Below the pieces are notes generated by a model. The model did no database searches. It saw nothing but the letters and a program-made list of their open reading frames with translations, and was not told the DNA's origin. Below are positions 11,315 through 24,861 of a stretch of 64,000 bases of DNA, piece after piece (position 1 is the first letter of the stretch; the number at the start of each line of letters is the position of its first letter). The DNA is from Tetrahymena elliotti 4EA (Eukaryota; Ciliophora; Oligohymenophorea; Hymenostomatida; Tetrahymenidae). A program made the position numbers and the translations under genes. Where the stretch lies: the NCBI GenBank assembly GCA_000231825.2, contig JH720365.1:248001-312000 (forward strand). Reading direction: 5' to 3'.

Positions 11315-13875
11315 TTATTGTATTTAATTCTATATGGTTTGATTTAAATATAGGGTGTTGTTTACCCTGAAGTTTCTAAATATTTAACCTAATTTTGTTA
11401 ATACAAAAAATATTTAATTTTTTAAATGATTAGTTTCCATTGTATTTATAATGAAATTTAAATTCTATCATAAATCAGCAATCTATTATGTCAAAAATTT
11501 ATGCTGCGATCTACATTGGTTTTTGAAAGTTTTTTTAAAAAGATAATATTTCATTAATTTATTACTAGAGCAAGATATGCTTATCAAATGTGCTGAAGAC
11601 ATTTGTTTATTTTATATCCTTTATGAGCTATCGCCACTAGATCTTGTAGTTTAGGACATTTAAGTAGATTAATTATTTGTCTGCTTTTAAGCTTATCCTT
11701 TCTAATTTGATAATCGAATTATCTATTGCATATTTTATATATATTCAAGCTTCAATTATTTATTTTTAAGTTTATGTATCTAAATTTTTCTACTTTCAAT
11801 ACTAAGCTAAATTCGATTAAATATGATGTTATACTAGCTATTAAAAGCAATGTTGAAATTATATGTATTGCTGTAATTGAATGCGTTTCAGACTTTCTTA
11901 TCCTTTGGATATAATTCTAGTTTATGCAAAAAGTCTAATAACTTTTATGAGTAGGAATTATGATTTTTAACAAAAAAACTTACAATTTAATTATGTTTGG
12001 TGTTTTACTAATATTTAATTTTTCTTTAGCTCTTTAAATTAAATGAATGTATAGATAGTATTAAGTAATATCAAAAACTCTCCTTTGAATAATCTCCAAT
12101 ACTTTTGATAAAATTTGCTTGAAGTCTAATGATCCATTTATTGATTGATAGAATTGATTTATCAAAATTATTAAAATATATGAAAACACTCTAAATCAAT
12201 AGTCAACACTTTAATGTTTTATGCATTACTTATAATTACTACTACATGAAATATGCTTAAGAAATTTACTATAACTCTTCTTTTGATAATTCGTAATTTT
12301 CTTCTCTTTTTTAAAAAATAACTCTCAATAAAAACTTTACAACCTTCAAGTATCCTGAAAAATAAAAAGGAGTACTATCAGTAAAAGGCTCTTCAAAAAA
12401 ATTCCTAAGGCATATATTAATGAATTATATCTTAAGAAAAGCTCCTTAGAATATGAAAAAAAATGGAAAAATTTGAATAGATTACAAATAAGTATAATGT
12501 TTTGACGAGTATAATTTGAACACTTCATTTTATCATAAGAAAGAGATTCAATAAGTAATTAATTACTTACTTAATTAAACTTATTAAATTACTTTAATTA
12601 TCAATTCGACAAAAAAAATTCTAAAAGATAATTTTTTTCAAACTAAAATTAAATTTCATAAAAAATTTCTTCTATCATTTTTTTTATTGAAAAACTCTTA
12701 ATTTGATGCAATTAAAAGGAATATTCTTTTTTTAATTAGGTATATATTATTCAAAAATTAATAATATTTCTGATTAAAACAACAGTTCTTTTCGATTCGA
12801 AATATTGTAAAATGTGTTATTTAAAAATTGAAATTTTCACTCTTAATTAATTAATTCATCAATTTTCTTTTTATACTTTCTAATTTACATTTAATAATTA
12901 CAAACATATTAATTATCTCTACTTATCAAATCAAAAAGCTTTTCTTTTAGTTTATTTATCATTTCCATTGAAATCTTTAAAAACTATAAATTATTTTAAA
13001 TATTTTCAAAATTTTATGATTAAAATTCTTTATAAATTTAATAATAAAAGAATTTAGCCATATTTTTGAGTTTTTATTTAATAAAAATAAATAATATAAA
13101 TTTCTTAAAATATGCTTTCAGTATAAGTTTTTTAATGAAATTTATTTAGCTAAAACTAATTAGTCATATTACCCAATAAATAAAAACTGGAAGATCATTT
13201 TAAATTAAATTTTCTAAAATAAAATTATTATTTTTTAATTTATCTTATTTATAAAAACCTTTATTTTTTATAGAGGTCTTCTATTTGTTTTAAACTGTGA
13301 AATTCTAGGAAATTTATGGGTTTTAATTGATCAGTAGGCTTGGATATCTTTTTCAGCTCAGAGTAAAAAGTATTATTCCTTGATTCAGAAATATTGACTA
13401 AGTAGATAAAGATTTAATAAATAAAAATAATTGATGAATAAAAAATCAACTTACTCATATCAACAATATTTGATCTATTATGAATGACAAATACTTTGAA
13501 AATCCAAATCCCCAATCAAAATTTTTAGATTAGCTAATTTTAAATAATGCAACTTTATTTTTTTGGTGTAAATTCTAATTAGAATATCAACTCTAATAAA
13601 TTAAATAAATACTTTATGCAATAAAATTGATTAGTCTAGATAATTTTGACAGATACTATTAAATGTAAAGTGAAAGTAAAGTCATACCACTTGTTTGTAA
13701 TCGATATAAAATACAATTCAAAGAATTTCTAGTTCAAAAATGAATTTAATTAAGATTAGTTATTTAATTATAAAATAATTGATTAAGTTAATATGTAAAT
13801 TTACTACTATTAAGTGATTTAAATTTTTAACTCTTTTATTGACAAATTTAAAATAAATTATATTAGCTTGCTTAT
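11315..13875. other. AT-rich intergenic region with a weak coding-like island
   Basis: 2.5 kb between the VPS4-like start and the RAB2 stop. Most of it is very AT-rich and featureless. The part 11541-12505 has visibly more G+C and short protein-like open stretches; it is listed separately as a possible remnant. No tRNA or other RNA gene was recognised. Confidence 0.5.
11541..12505. pseudogene. Possible decayed gene fragments
   Basis: An island of higher G+C in an otherwise featureless spacer. On the minus strand about 55 codons ending TGA at roughly 11600 read protein-like (for example INLLKCPKLQDLVAIAHKG). On the plus strand about 40 codons ending TGA at 12503-12505 read KKIPKAYINELYLKKSSLEY. 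No start codon, domain or continuous exon chain could be built, so these may be fragments of a decayed gene or chance. With TAA/TAG decoded as Gln, open frames arise easily in AT-rich DNA, so confidence is low. Confidence 0.2.
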
Positions 13876-14880
<1,005 letters not shown>

Positions 14881-17340
14881 TTTATCTAAATGATTTTGAT
14901 AGATTTATAATTGATCTAATATATTTTATATTGTTTATTTTATAACTCGACCTAATTTTTAGATTTTTTAATAAGCAAAAGCAAAATGAAATAATTAAAT
15001 ATAATAAAATTTGATTGATTTCTGTTTATTATTGATAAAACTAAATTCAAAGAAGAACTTGTAGATTCTGAATAAAATTTAATTATTTCTATACATAAAT
15101 ATTTTATTAAAGTTAACCTAAAAAAACAATTTAATCAAGTAAATTTAATTTATTTTTCTCTCAATATCCTGCCTCCTTGTATTGAATGGTAAAAATTATA
15201 AATTAATTAACAAATTGAAGCACTAAATACCTAAGTAGATCTAGTTTAAATTCTAATCCAGTTTTTAGATTAGAAAGCAAAATAATTATTGTCAAATTAA
15301 TTTATTAGATATCAGATAAATTAATTATATATTTTCATAGACTTAAAATCAAAATAGAAAAAAAAGCCTAAAAAAGATAAACAATTAATAGTTCTTAAAA
15401 GATATTCACAAATATATTTAATAACTAAACAATTAACACTTATTTCATAATTTTTTTTAAAGACCTCAATATTTTATTTAAGTAAATAAGTTTAGTGATA
15501 AACAACTATGGAAAAAATATCATTTAGAATTGGATACATTTTGAAATATTCATATTCGTCAATGTTTTTGCTACCTTTGCACATCACTAGTGATGAGACA
15601 TATTATATCTTAATTAAAAAAGCAAAAGTAATTCATTGCAAAAATAAAACTTTGTTAAAATTTTTTTATTTGATTTTTTGTTAGAAGCAAAGGTAAAAAA
15701 TATTAGAATAAGTTTTTTTATCAAAATAAACATATTTTTATTTGAAAAAAGATATTTACTTTTTTGAGGGATTGATATTTTTATAATAAATTTTCAAATA
15801 TTAGATTTTAAAAATGAACTTTTAAGAGTGCTACAGATTATTTAATTTTGTTGAAAATTTTTCAAGTTGAGAAACAATTATAAAAATAGATTTTAATTCA
15901 TATCAAATATTTTAGATAAATAAAAAAATAATTTAAGAGTGTTAGTTAGTAAAAATGTAAAATATTTTGTAAAAAGTTTAGAAAACAAAAATAAGATGGT
16001 TTTTAAGTTGAGACAATTTATAAAAATAAATTTCAAAATAAACCATAATATGGAGTTCTTTGTTGATCATATTTAAATCTAACTATTTAGACGATAGAAA
16101 GAATATATTTTATTGAGTTTATTTTGCAAAAATACTCAAACTTTTATAACATTTTATTTATCTTACAGCATCAAAGAATAGATGTAATATAATGAGTAAA
16201 TTTTTTGTGTAATCTTCAAAAAACTAAGATTTGAATTTTTTTTTGCAAAAAAGTGTGTTGATTATAAATAGTAGTAGTAAAACAAAACTAATTAGTTGAT
16301 TTTTTAGAATTAAACCAATTATTATTTCATTCAAGCTTTTATGTTTATAAATTGGTAATTCTTCTCAATTAGTGCATGATCTTCTTGTTAAGTAAATATC
16401 AATTATTTCCAAAAGCTTTATCAATCAAAATTACTCAATATAGAATACTATTATTTTTTGAAAATTCTGAATTTCAATATTTCAGCATTTCATGAAATGT
16501 TTCAATAAAGTGTTTAAGAAGATAAGGTAATGAATAATATTGTTTTCATTTATTTAAATTTCTAATTATGACATTAAAATTTTACATGTTAATAAGTATG
16601 TTACATCTAGCATATTTTAAGATAAATATGAATCCTTTACATTTAAATGAAGGTATGACATACACTTGAAATTGTACTATAAAAATAATATGATTAAAGT
16701 ATTACTGATATGAAAAAATTATTAATTTTGTGTAAAGTTTTATAATTTTTCCTAAATCAGACTATCTGTGGAAAAATTGGTACTATTGTATTTAGGTTGC
16801 ATTCAATAATAAGTTAAAAATAGAAATAATTAATACTGTCTAATTTTTATCTTTAAATAATATATTTTTAGATCTAAAAAATATAAAATGTTTCCTTCCA
16901 TAACATATTAAATTTCTCTTAAAATTCTATTTATCTCATATCCCAAATAACTGAATTGAATTTTTTAGCAAAGTTAATCAATAATCAGCAAAAACTAAGA
17001 AATTTTTTTTTCTTAATATTTTAAAGACTTTTAAAAGCAACCTAATCTTTTTAATGGTGAAAAAATAAAAAAATTTACAATTTAATTAATCCATATTTTT
17101 TGGATTTTTCAATAAAATTATAGTTTTGAAACAGTGTAAATATATGACTTACTTAATTTTAAAATTTATATTAAATTATTGATTAAGTCTCTAACAAATA
17201 TTATTTATAAATATCAAGACTTCATTTTTTTCTTTTCAATATTCAATTTACATTGAGTTAATTTTAGATTTTATTGTAAAAAAAATATTTTTCTTTACAA
17301 AACTCAGCTATTTGATTCATATTGTGATGAACATACTTGT
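14881..17340. other. Gene-poor AT-rich region
   Basis: About 2.5 kb upstream of RAB2. Glutamine-decoded open stretches exist on the plus strand, for example from an ATG at about 15509 for roughly 120 codons. Their composition (K, N, I, F, Y, L) is what AT-rich noncoding DNA gives, and no domain is visible. I do not call a gene here. Confidence 0.45.
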
Positions 17341-18877
17341 TTGTATTACTATTGTGGTTATCTCTTTTAAAGGGATTCAGCATTCTGCAATTAATCTAAA
17401 TACTTTACTAATCTTAATTAGTAGCAATTTTTTTGTTTATAGCTAATATTTTTATAAAATCTGGATGGTGAATACAAAATAATGCTTAAATATATTGAGA
17501 TAGTTAGTTAAGCCTTATAAATCCTGAATTCATGGAGAAAATAATTGATCTTAAAATATTATCAACGATTCTTAGATTAGGGGGAAAAGACAGCACTTTA
17601 ATTACATTTAAAATAAGTAACAATTTACCTTAAAATAATCGTAAAACAAATTATTTTAGAAGATATTTTTAAAGAGGCTGTTCCCAAATATTCTCTTCAT
17701 GTAAATCAGGTAATTAAATTGAATCTTTCATTGAAATGAAATAATGAAGGGAAGGATTTTTGTAATATCTGATCAAAACTGTTTAATTAGGATGATGAAT
17801 CTATTTTTTGTATGACAAAAAAATATATATCTGAATTACTTTGTAAAGAAAAATTTGGGAATTTAATTGTTATTTTTACTGAAAACAAATTCAAAATATA
17901 AAATAATTAAGGCAAATAAATTAATGTTTTTCTTCTTTTTTAAATAGAACTAAAAAAAACATCAAATTCTATTCACTCTACTTCCTTGAATAAATAACAT
18001 CTTTCAAATACCTTCATGCATACATAAATACAAAGTTAATTAAATTAAAATTTGGGTGGAAAATAAAAAAACAAGGCAGTAAGACTTCACTAAAAATTTA
18101 GAAGTAACTCAAAGTTAAATTAAGTTATTTATCCATCAATTTTGATGTTGAATCTTAAAATAACTCATTTCTCTTAATAATTTATTTAAAAGTTGTAATT
18201 CAAAATGAGATTTTATTAAATCCGCATATAAGGAAGAAGATTAGAAGGTTTACTCCATCCTATTTTAAAATAATTGATGTTTTCATATGCGCGTATGATT
18301 AAGCTATTTTAAATAATAAATATAAAAGAATTCTGATTTTATTAATAAAATTTTCTTTGAAGTAACTTGATTGAATAAAATTAATTAGAAAATTTATTTC
18401 TCTTAGAAAAAAACAAATTACTTAAATTGGTAGGGGATATTCTTGAACAAAAAAATATCATTAATAATTTATTTGATTACTGATGAATATTTTATAGAGA
18501 GATAAAGCAATACTTTAGGTAAATATTAATAAAATCTACATTCAGTTGAATTTATAAAAGCTAAAGTAATTCCTGCAACTTACTTTTAGCAAATACTTGT
18601 TAATTTTGAAAAATAAAAGAAAATTGTCAGGGAGATGTAATAGGTAAAGTATCTTTGTGCAAATGGATAAAGAGGTGTTTTGAATAAAAGATTTTTTGTT
18701 TGGAGTGTGGTTTAAAAATAAATTTAGTAACAAAATGATTATAAATAGAATATAGATTTACAAAAATAATTTAAGTTTTTTAAAAAATGTATTTTGCATT
18801 AATGTAATAATTATTTTACAATTGTTGATAAAAATTAGAATTTAAGAGAACCAACCTATCAGAGTAGTTTAGAATCC
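17341..18877 (+). pseudogene. Candidate unannotated gene or pseudogene
   Basis: Base composition rises to about 22-27% G+C against about 17% in the flanks. An open frame 17341-17709 encodes a helical, charge-balanced segment (for example KYIEIVSQALQILNSWRKQL). It is followed by a well-formed intron 17710-17790 and continues in phase with DDESIFCMTKKYISELL. Farther on, protein-like stretches appear in changing frames: KLKFGWKIKKQGSKTSL, RRFTPSYFKIIDVFICAYDQ, LLEKNKLLKLVGDILEQ and KVIPATYFQQILVNFEKQKK, the last ending at TGA near 18877. At least two joins have no usable GT...AG intron, so either frames have shifted by mutation (pseudogene) or I have missed exons. No family recognised; coordinates are approximate. 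Confidence 0.33.
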
Positions 18878-19045
18878 TGATGGTGGCCATTAAAGAGAAA
18901 TGAGATTGAGAAGATTTGAGATGTTTTTTGAATTATTTTTTTATTTATTAATTTGTTAATGATTAGTATAGTTAATTTTTCTTGTTAATTTTTATAATTT
19001 TGTTAGAATCTATTTTTCTTAATAATTAATTTCAATTCTCCGCTT

Positions 19046-19131
19046 GTTAATCTATCTATCTATCTATTTGTCTATTTATCTATCAATTAATATTTCTTTC
19101 TATATTTTTGTGTAAATAGATAGACAGATAG
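19046..19131. repeat. TATC/GATA imperfect inverted repeat
   Basis: A tract of CTATCTATCTATTTGTCTATTT is followed after about 40 nt by its near-complement AAATAGATAGACAGATAG, so a single strand could fold into a hairpin. It lies just downstream of the small MGC gene's stop (19170). A 3'-end structure or simple microsatellite decay are both possible. Confidence 0.5.
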
Positions 19132-19169
19132 TTTTTTTGCGGAAACTGTCCCAAAAAGAGCAATTTTGC

Positions 19170-19580
19170 TCATTAGCAAGCAATTTCACAATTAGAATTA
19201 ATTCTCAACTTGTTGTGAATGAATCTTCTTTAAAGAAGAGAACTTTCACCAATGTTATTTTATAACTACCAATTAATTTGCATTTAAGCAGGAATAACTT
19301 ATTTTGATTCTTATTGTTCTTCAGATTTAGATGAGTTTGTATTCTTTTCATCATCATAAGAGTTTTCAAATTCATTTATTTCTTCGATATCATCATAATT
19401 TCCTCTCTTTTTATCTGTAGCACAAAGAGAGAAATCGTTTAATTCAGCAGCTTAGCAACCATTTTTCATTAAATCAGGATTATATCTTTTTTTGGAAACT
19501 TGAATGGAACAGTCATTCATACTTGATTACATTTTTAAATTTTTTCTGTTGATTGGTTTAGCAGATTGTACGCAGCCCAT
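19170..19580 (-). CDS. Small protein with predicted N-myristoyl/palmitoyl start (MGCVQS)
   Basis: Intronless frame of 136 aa ending TGA. The start MGCVQSAKPINRKN fits the N-myristoylation rule (Gly2, Ser6), with Cys3 as a likely palmitoylation site. The protein would then be anchored on the cytosolic face of a membrane. The middle is acidic and disordered-looking (DDIEEINEFENSYDDEK); the rest is polar with scattered Cys residues and no catalytic domain. Codon use and G+C are gene-like, well above the surrounding DNA, which supports reality. It stands alone between two gene-poor tracts. I do not recognise a family. Such short dually acylated proteins are often membrane adaptors or flagellar/ciliary membrane components, but that is inference only. 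Confidence 0.72.
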
Positions 19581-22500
19581 TTTAATGTTCTGAAATTTTT
19601 GAAAATTATAAGATGGCTTATTTGTTAGTTTTTTTGTTTTTCAAAGTTATTTAATTAAATTTTTTTTTGCTTAATTATTATCTTTAATTTTGGAATACAC
19701 AGATTGGTTTTTAAAAACAAGTTTTTTCGTTTTAATTAAATATCTGATTATTTCTTCCTACCCTTAAAATACATGATTGAAAATTAAAATTGATTTGTTC
19801 AATAAATTGAATATACATACATCTATTAATATCTATAGAGTGCATGAAAAAACAAAATTGAAATCATCTGACATCAAGCTTTTTCTATTCAAGCATTATT
19901 TATTATTATATTATCTTGTAGAAAAGAAAAAATTGCTTAGTAGCTTCTTTAATTGGTAGAAATTCCAAAATACATACACATTTGTTGAAAATGCATCATG
20001 GTAAATAAATATTTTTTAAAAGAAACCTACTCCTCATATATATAGCTTGACATATGTAATCAGTCTTCATTAATTACCAGAAAAAAATTAATTCAAGGAA
20101 TCGATTGGCTTTTTAATTCAAAAAAATAGAAAATAGAAACCCTAATAATTAATTTACGAACCTGCCTATCTATATATCTAGAATACATTCAAAAAATAAT
20201 TAATTACACTTATATTTTTATCTGAAAACTTAATAAATATAAATTCTATAACTAAACAACTTAATATCCTTTCTTGAAAAGGATATTAGGTAAGTAGCCA
20301 TTTGAATAATTTTTACTAATGATCTAATTAGTGCTTTCTTTATCTGCCAGAGTTAAACACTTGAAAAATTTCAGTTTAAAAAAATAACAATATATTTTTG
20401 TTATTTAACTCATTGACTTTAGTCTAGTTATTTCATCAACACTTATTGGTCTATATTTTACAATTTAATATATCATCTAAAAATCTTTAATTTATTTGGG
20501 CTGGCTAAACCAGAAAAAATTAGATAGAAAATTTAATTATTTTTAATCTATAAACTGGCTTGGCTAGATAAGGGAAAAACTTTTATAATTTATTAAATTA
20601 TCAAACAAACAAAAATACATTTTTATTTTCTAACTTACTAATACCCATTCAGCAAGAAAATAATACTGTACTTTTTGAATGATAGGATAATATATCAATG
20701 CTTTCACTATCATTTCATAACCTCAAAATCTATGTTTACATCTTTCCCTTTTCAATTTGAATTTTTATTTATAATATTTTTTATTTGGTCGGTGTTAGTT
20801 AGTTTGAATGGTTTCATTTTCTTAAAATCTCCTTCATTCTTTTTTCTACTAAATATTTTCAATTTTCTACATTAAAAATCAGTTTATTAAATTGAAGGAG
20901 TGACGTTTATTTATTACATTGAATTAAAGAAAAATATTGCTAAATTATAGTCATCTAATAAATACGTAAATTATCAAAACAATATTTCTGAAGCTAGTTG
21001 CAAGTTGAAATTTTTGTAAATTAATAATAATAAACAAAGATTTTTTAAATTGCAATACTAGCTCACTATTATAATATTATATTTCTTCCATTCATCCTAA
21101 CTCCTTATTATTTTAAACTTTTACTTAAAAAGCAGTGTAACTTATTGAGAGTATTTTTATTATTAAAATTTGTAAAAGCGTTTCTAAATAAGCAATTGAT
21201 TAAAAAATCCTTTTCTCTTTTCGTGAAATAGACCTCTTTCTAAATATTGATTATATATTCAAAAAAGAGTAAGCAAAACAACCAATATTATTCTTTTTTC
21301 TCCTTAAAAACTAAAATTTTGACAAAATCTGACTTGATTTACAGACCAATTTCTACTTTAAATAATTAAGACAAAATTTTTGGTAATGGATTTCTTGCAA
21401 AATAAAATTAAAATTTCTTTTACACATTGCTACATTACTGCTAAATGAAGAAAATTCATATTTACAAAAATTTTAGTTTGTTTAACAGCAAAAAAATTTA
21501 TTAAAATTGATTTTTCCTAAGCCATGTGTTTGTGTTGTGTATGATTCAAAGAGTAAATTTTGAAATGTATTACTCTAAAAATATAAAAATATTTGATAAT
21601 CTCATTTTATATTGTAATTTAGTTTATTTATTTTAAACCTTTCTCAATAGAAATTTATAAAATTATTTTCATCACTGCATACATTATATTTGGAAGCCTA
21701 AAAAATAAAATTTTCTTTTGCTTGTTAGCGTATTTTTTAAAAGATATTAAAATTTATTATTACATGATAATAACCAGCTGTTGTAATAAATCTATTCATT
21801 AACAAGTAAAATTACTTTTTATTAACTCATTACTATTATAAAAATTGCTCTATTATTACCATATAAAAATGACATAAAATTTTCTATTTATTCATTTGAA
21901 ATAAAATTGCTAAATTATTTATAATTTTTCAAAAATAGCTTCTACTTCTTCTTCTTCCTCCATTTACACAAAAGGTCAAAAGTAACATCACTTTTTTAAA
22001 CATAAAATAGGCTAGCTATTTTTTCAAAAAATTGAAATTTGGTTGATAACCAAGAGCATTTCCATCTATCTACAAAATCTTCACTTAATGAATATACTGA
22101 CTCAATTTCATAATTTGTTCTTGTTAGCCATTACCATTAATTAAATAACTAAAATTTAAATTTATTACCTTACTATTTTTATTTTTTTTATTTATTCAGA
22201 ATTGTCATAGAAATTTGATTGATCTTAGAACTGACTAAAAATTAAGTTTGAAAAAAATCATATTTTATTGAAATTGATTTGGAAGCGTAATTTAGTTTTT
22301 TTAATAGTCTAGTTAATAAGACTGTATTCTAATATTACATCTTTAAAGATATTTAAGAATCATATGATCCAAGTGATGTAAAAATAAGATATCTTATATT
22401 ATTTTAAGTGATACAAAAATAATAGATTATTGTAGAAATATTAATAGTAACCTTTATTCCTATGAAGGTTTTTTTAAAAAATTTTTAAATATTTATTAGA

Positions 22501-24690
22501 TTTTATTTACTTAATTGTAAATAACTCAAAATAGTGTATGCATTTTTAATTTAAAACCATTATTTCTATTATAAATTGTTAAAAAAGAATAAAAATAGAT
22601 ATTCAAATAATTCAAATACAGTAACTAAAAAAATTTTCTTTAAAATCACCCTCACCATTTAAAACATTTAGATAGTAAAATTATTGAGGAAAATATAATA
22701 TTTTTTCAATTTATTTTAGTTTATTTTTATATTTACTGTCCTTTTATTTAAAAAATGTAATCATGCATTGTAAACTTTTAATTTTACCACATCTTAATTT
22801 ATTATTCATATTTGTTTATTCACCTAAGTATTTGTGTTACAAACTTTTACCTTTAGTTACTTAATTTTTATTTTGTTAATTACGAATAATTAATCATAGG
22901 GCATGAAAGAAAAAATATCTTTATAATTAATTTTATCTAAAATTTATTAAAAATGGGAAGTTAAAAATTAATATTTCAAAACTAAAAAGAGTAAATAAAC
23001 TTAGCTTAATATCTTAATAGAATGCCATTCATAGTAAATATTTTTAATTTTTCTCTTTTGAACAGAACACTCCCTTAATAAATTTTAGATTAAATAAATA
23101 TTTTCTCAACAATTTAGAATTCTTAAAATTTATTTACTTCTTTTGTAAGTTTATCACAAACTAATTTCATCTTTAATTGTAACTTAGATTTTTTTAAAAA
23201 TGTAATAATTTAATTCTTAAAACATAAATCTTAAATTTGCTTTTATAGTATTATATATCATCAAGGTTCAAATTATTTTAAACTTCAAAAAGAAATTAAA
23301 AATTTTAAAATGGCATTTTTTAAATAATTCCTCCCTGTTAATTTAATTAATTTATTATTACCCTTTCAGAACAAACAGAAACACTCATAATTTGATAAAG
23401 AACTACTGAGATTTATAATTTTTTTATATTTAAGTAAGAGAATGAACTATTATCTATCTAATGAATATGAATGAGTAGATAAATTTTTGATGAAAAGATT
23501 ATTATCAGTTCAATTAATGAGGTTAGAAATAAAATAATAGATAATAATAGTAATTAAATCATTTGATATATGCTATTTAGAAAAACTAAATTTATATTAT
23601 AAAATATTCTTAAAAACCAATATTTTATTATTTTTTTAGATTATTTGTATGGAATTTCATAAAAATAGCTACCTTGTAAAGAATCTCAAAGCCAATTAGA
23701 ATATTTTTTAATTTTTAAATAAAAGTTATTTTTTAAATATAAGGGTTTCTGTTTGTTTGAATTGGTAACATTTTGATTTTTAAATTATTTAATTAATCAA
23801 AATTATAGAATTCTACTTTTATTTTACAACAATTGAAATTAAATTAACCCCTTTAAAAAAAAATTTTTAATAAAACAAAAAATTTACCTCAAAACTCCTA
23901 TTCATAAAATTTGCTATAAAGTCAATAATTAAGGAAAGTATTATTAAATTAACAATTATAAATAATTTAAAAATATCACCTTTATTTAGTCATTTTGAAT
24001 TTTATATCTTTCAAAAAATTAAATTTAATAAAAAAGTTATTTAAGTAAAAAACCATTTTAGTCCATAATAATTTACTATTTCTTGTTTATCTTCATTTAT
24101 CAGAGAACAAATTATTAATTTAAATTAACTTTTAATTAAAATAGCTTATCCATTAATTCAAATGTAAGTTTTTATCTTAGATAAATAGCTATTTTATATC
24201 CCATAAATAAATATCTTCTTAAATTAAATAAAATAATTGCTAAATTGTAAATTAATCTTTGATACAAAGAAAGATATTAAAAATTTAATTTTAAAAGAAA
24301 TTTATCATGAAAAATATTTTTTGATATTTATTTATTCTAAATAAAAATAAAAATGACTTCTCAAATAAATAATTAGTTTTATTATTTAAGATAATGTATT
24401 CAAAGTAAAAAATTGTATTCTAAAAGTTTTAAATTTTAAATAAAAAATAATTAGCAATATTAATAGCTTTTATTTAAAAATTAGGATTTGAGAAAAAAAT
24501 ATTATTTAAAATGTGATTGAATCATTTAATTTTAACATTAATTTAATTTAAAAAATGATTCGTGAACATAATTAAAAATAAATTAATATAAATATCCATA
24601 TTCGTTGAAAATACATTTTTAATTTGTTAATTTTGAAGTTACTCAATCATTTTTATTCTTATTGAAATTTAATTATTTTTAAAGTTTTAA

Positions 24691-24790
24691 NNNNNNNNNN
24701 NNNNNNNNNNNNNNNNNNNNNNNNNNNNNNNNNNNNNNNNNNNNNNNNNNNNNNNNNNNNNNNNNNNNNNNNNNNNNNNNNNNNNNNNNN
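24691..24790. other. Assembly gap (100 N)
   Basis: Exactly 100 N, the conventional size for a gap of unknown length. A dinucleotide AT tract lies about 55 bp to its right, so a simple repeat may have broken the assembly. Confidence 0.98.
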
Positions 24791-24842
24791 TATCCAAAAT
24801 TTCAGTGTATAGCCCTGAAAAGGCAGTACCTTAGGGTACTAT

Positions 24843-24861
24843 ACATATATATATATATATA
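24843..24861. repeat. (AT)n microsatellite beside the assembly gap
   Basis: An uninterrupted AT dinucleotide run right of the gap. The gap at 63075-63174 likewise has a TATATATATCTATATATATA tract to its right. Confidence 0.85.

Noticed and set aside
15509..15871. ~120-codon glutamine-decoded frame with ATG
   Set aside because: Composition equals random AT-rich sequence under this code; no domain and no coding rise in G+C.
18845..18865. AACCAACCT resembling the Tetrahymena chromosome breakage sequence
   Set aside because: Only the 9-base core matches; the flanking positions of the 15-bp element (TAAACCAACCTCTTT) differ, and the element tolerates very few changes. No telomere repeats adjoin.
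19777..19959. 60-codon plus-strand frame
   Set aside because: AT-rich low-complexity translation with no sign of coding constraint.
24691..24790. Transposon or rDNA boundary at the N gap
   Set aside because: No terminal repeats, transposase motifs or target-site duplication visible on either side; only an AT microsatellite.
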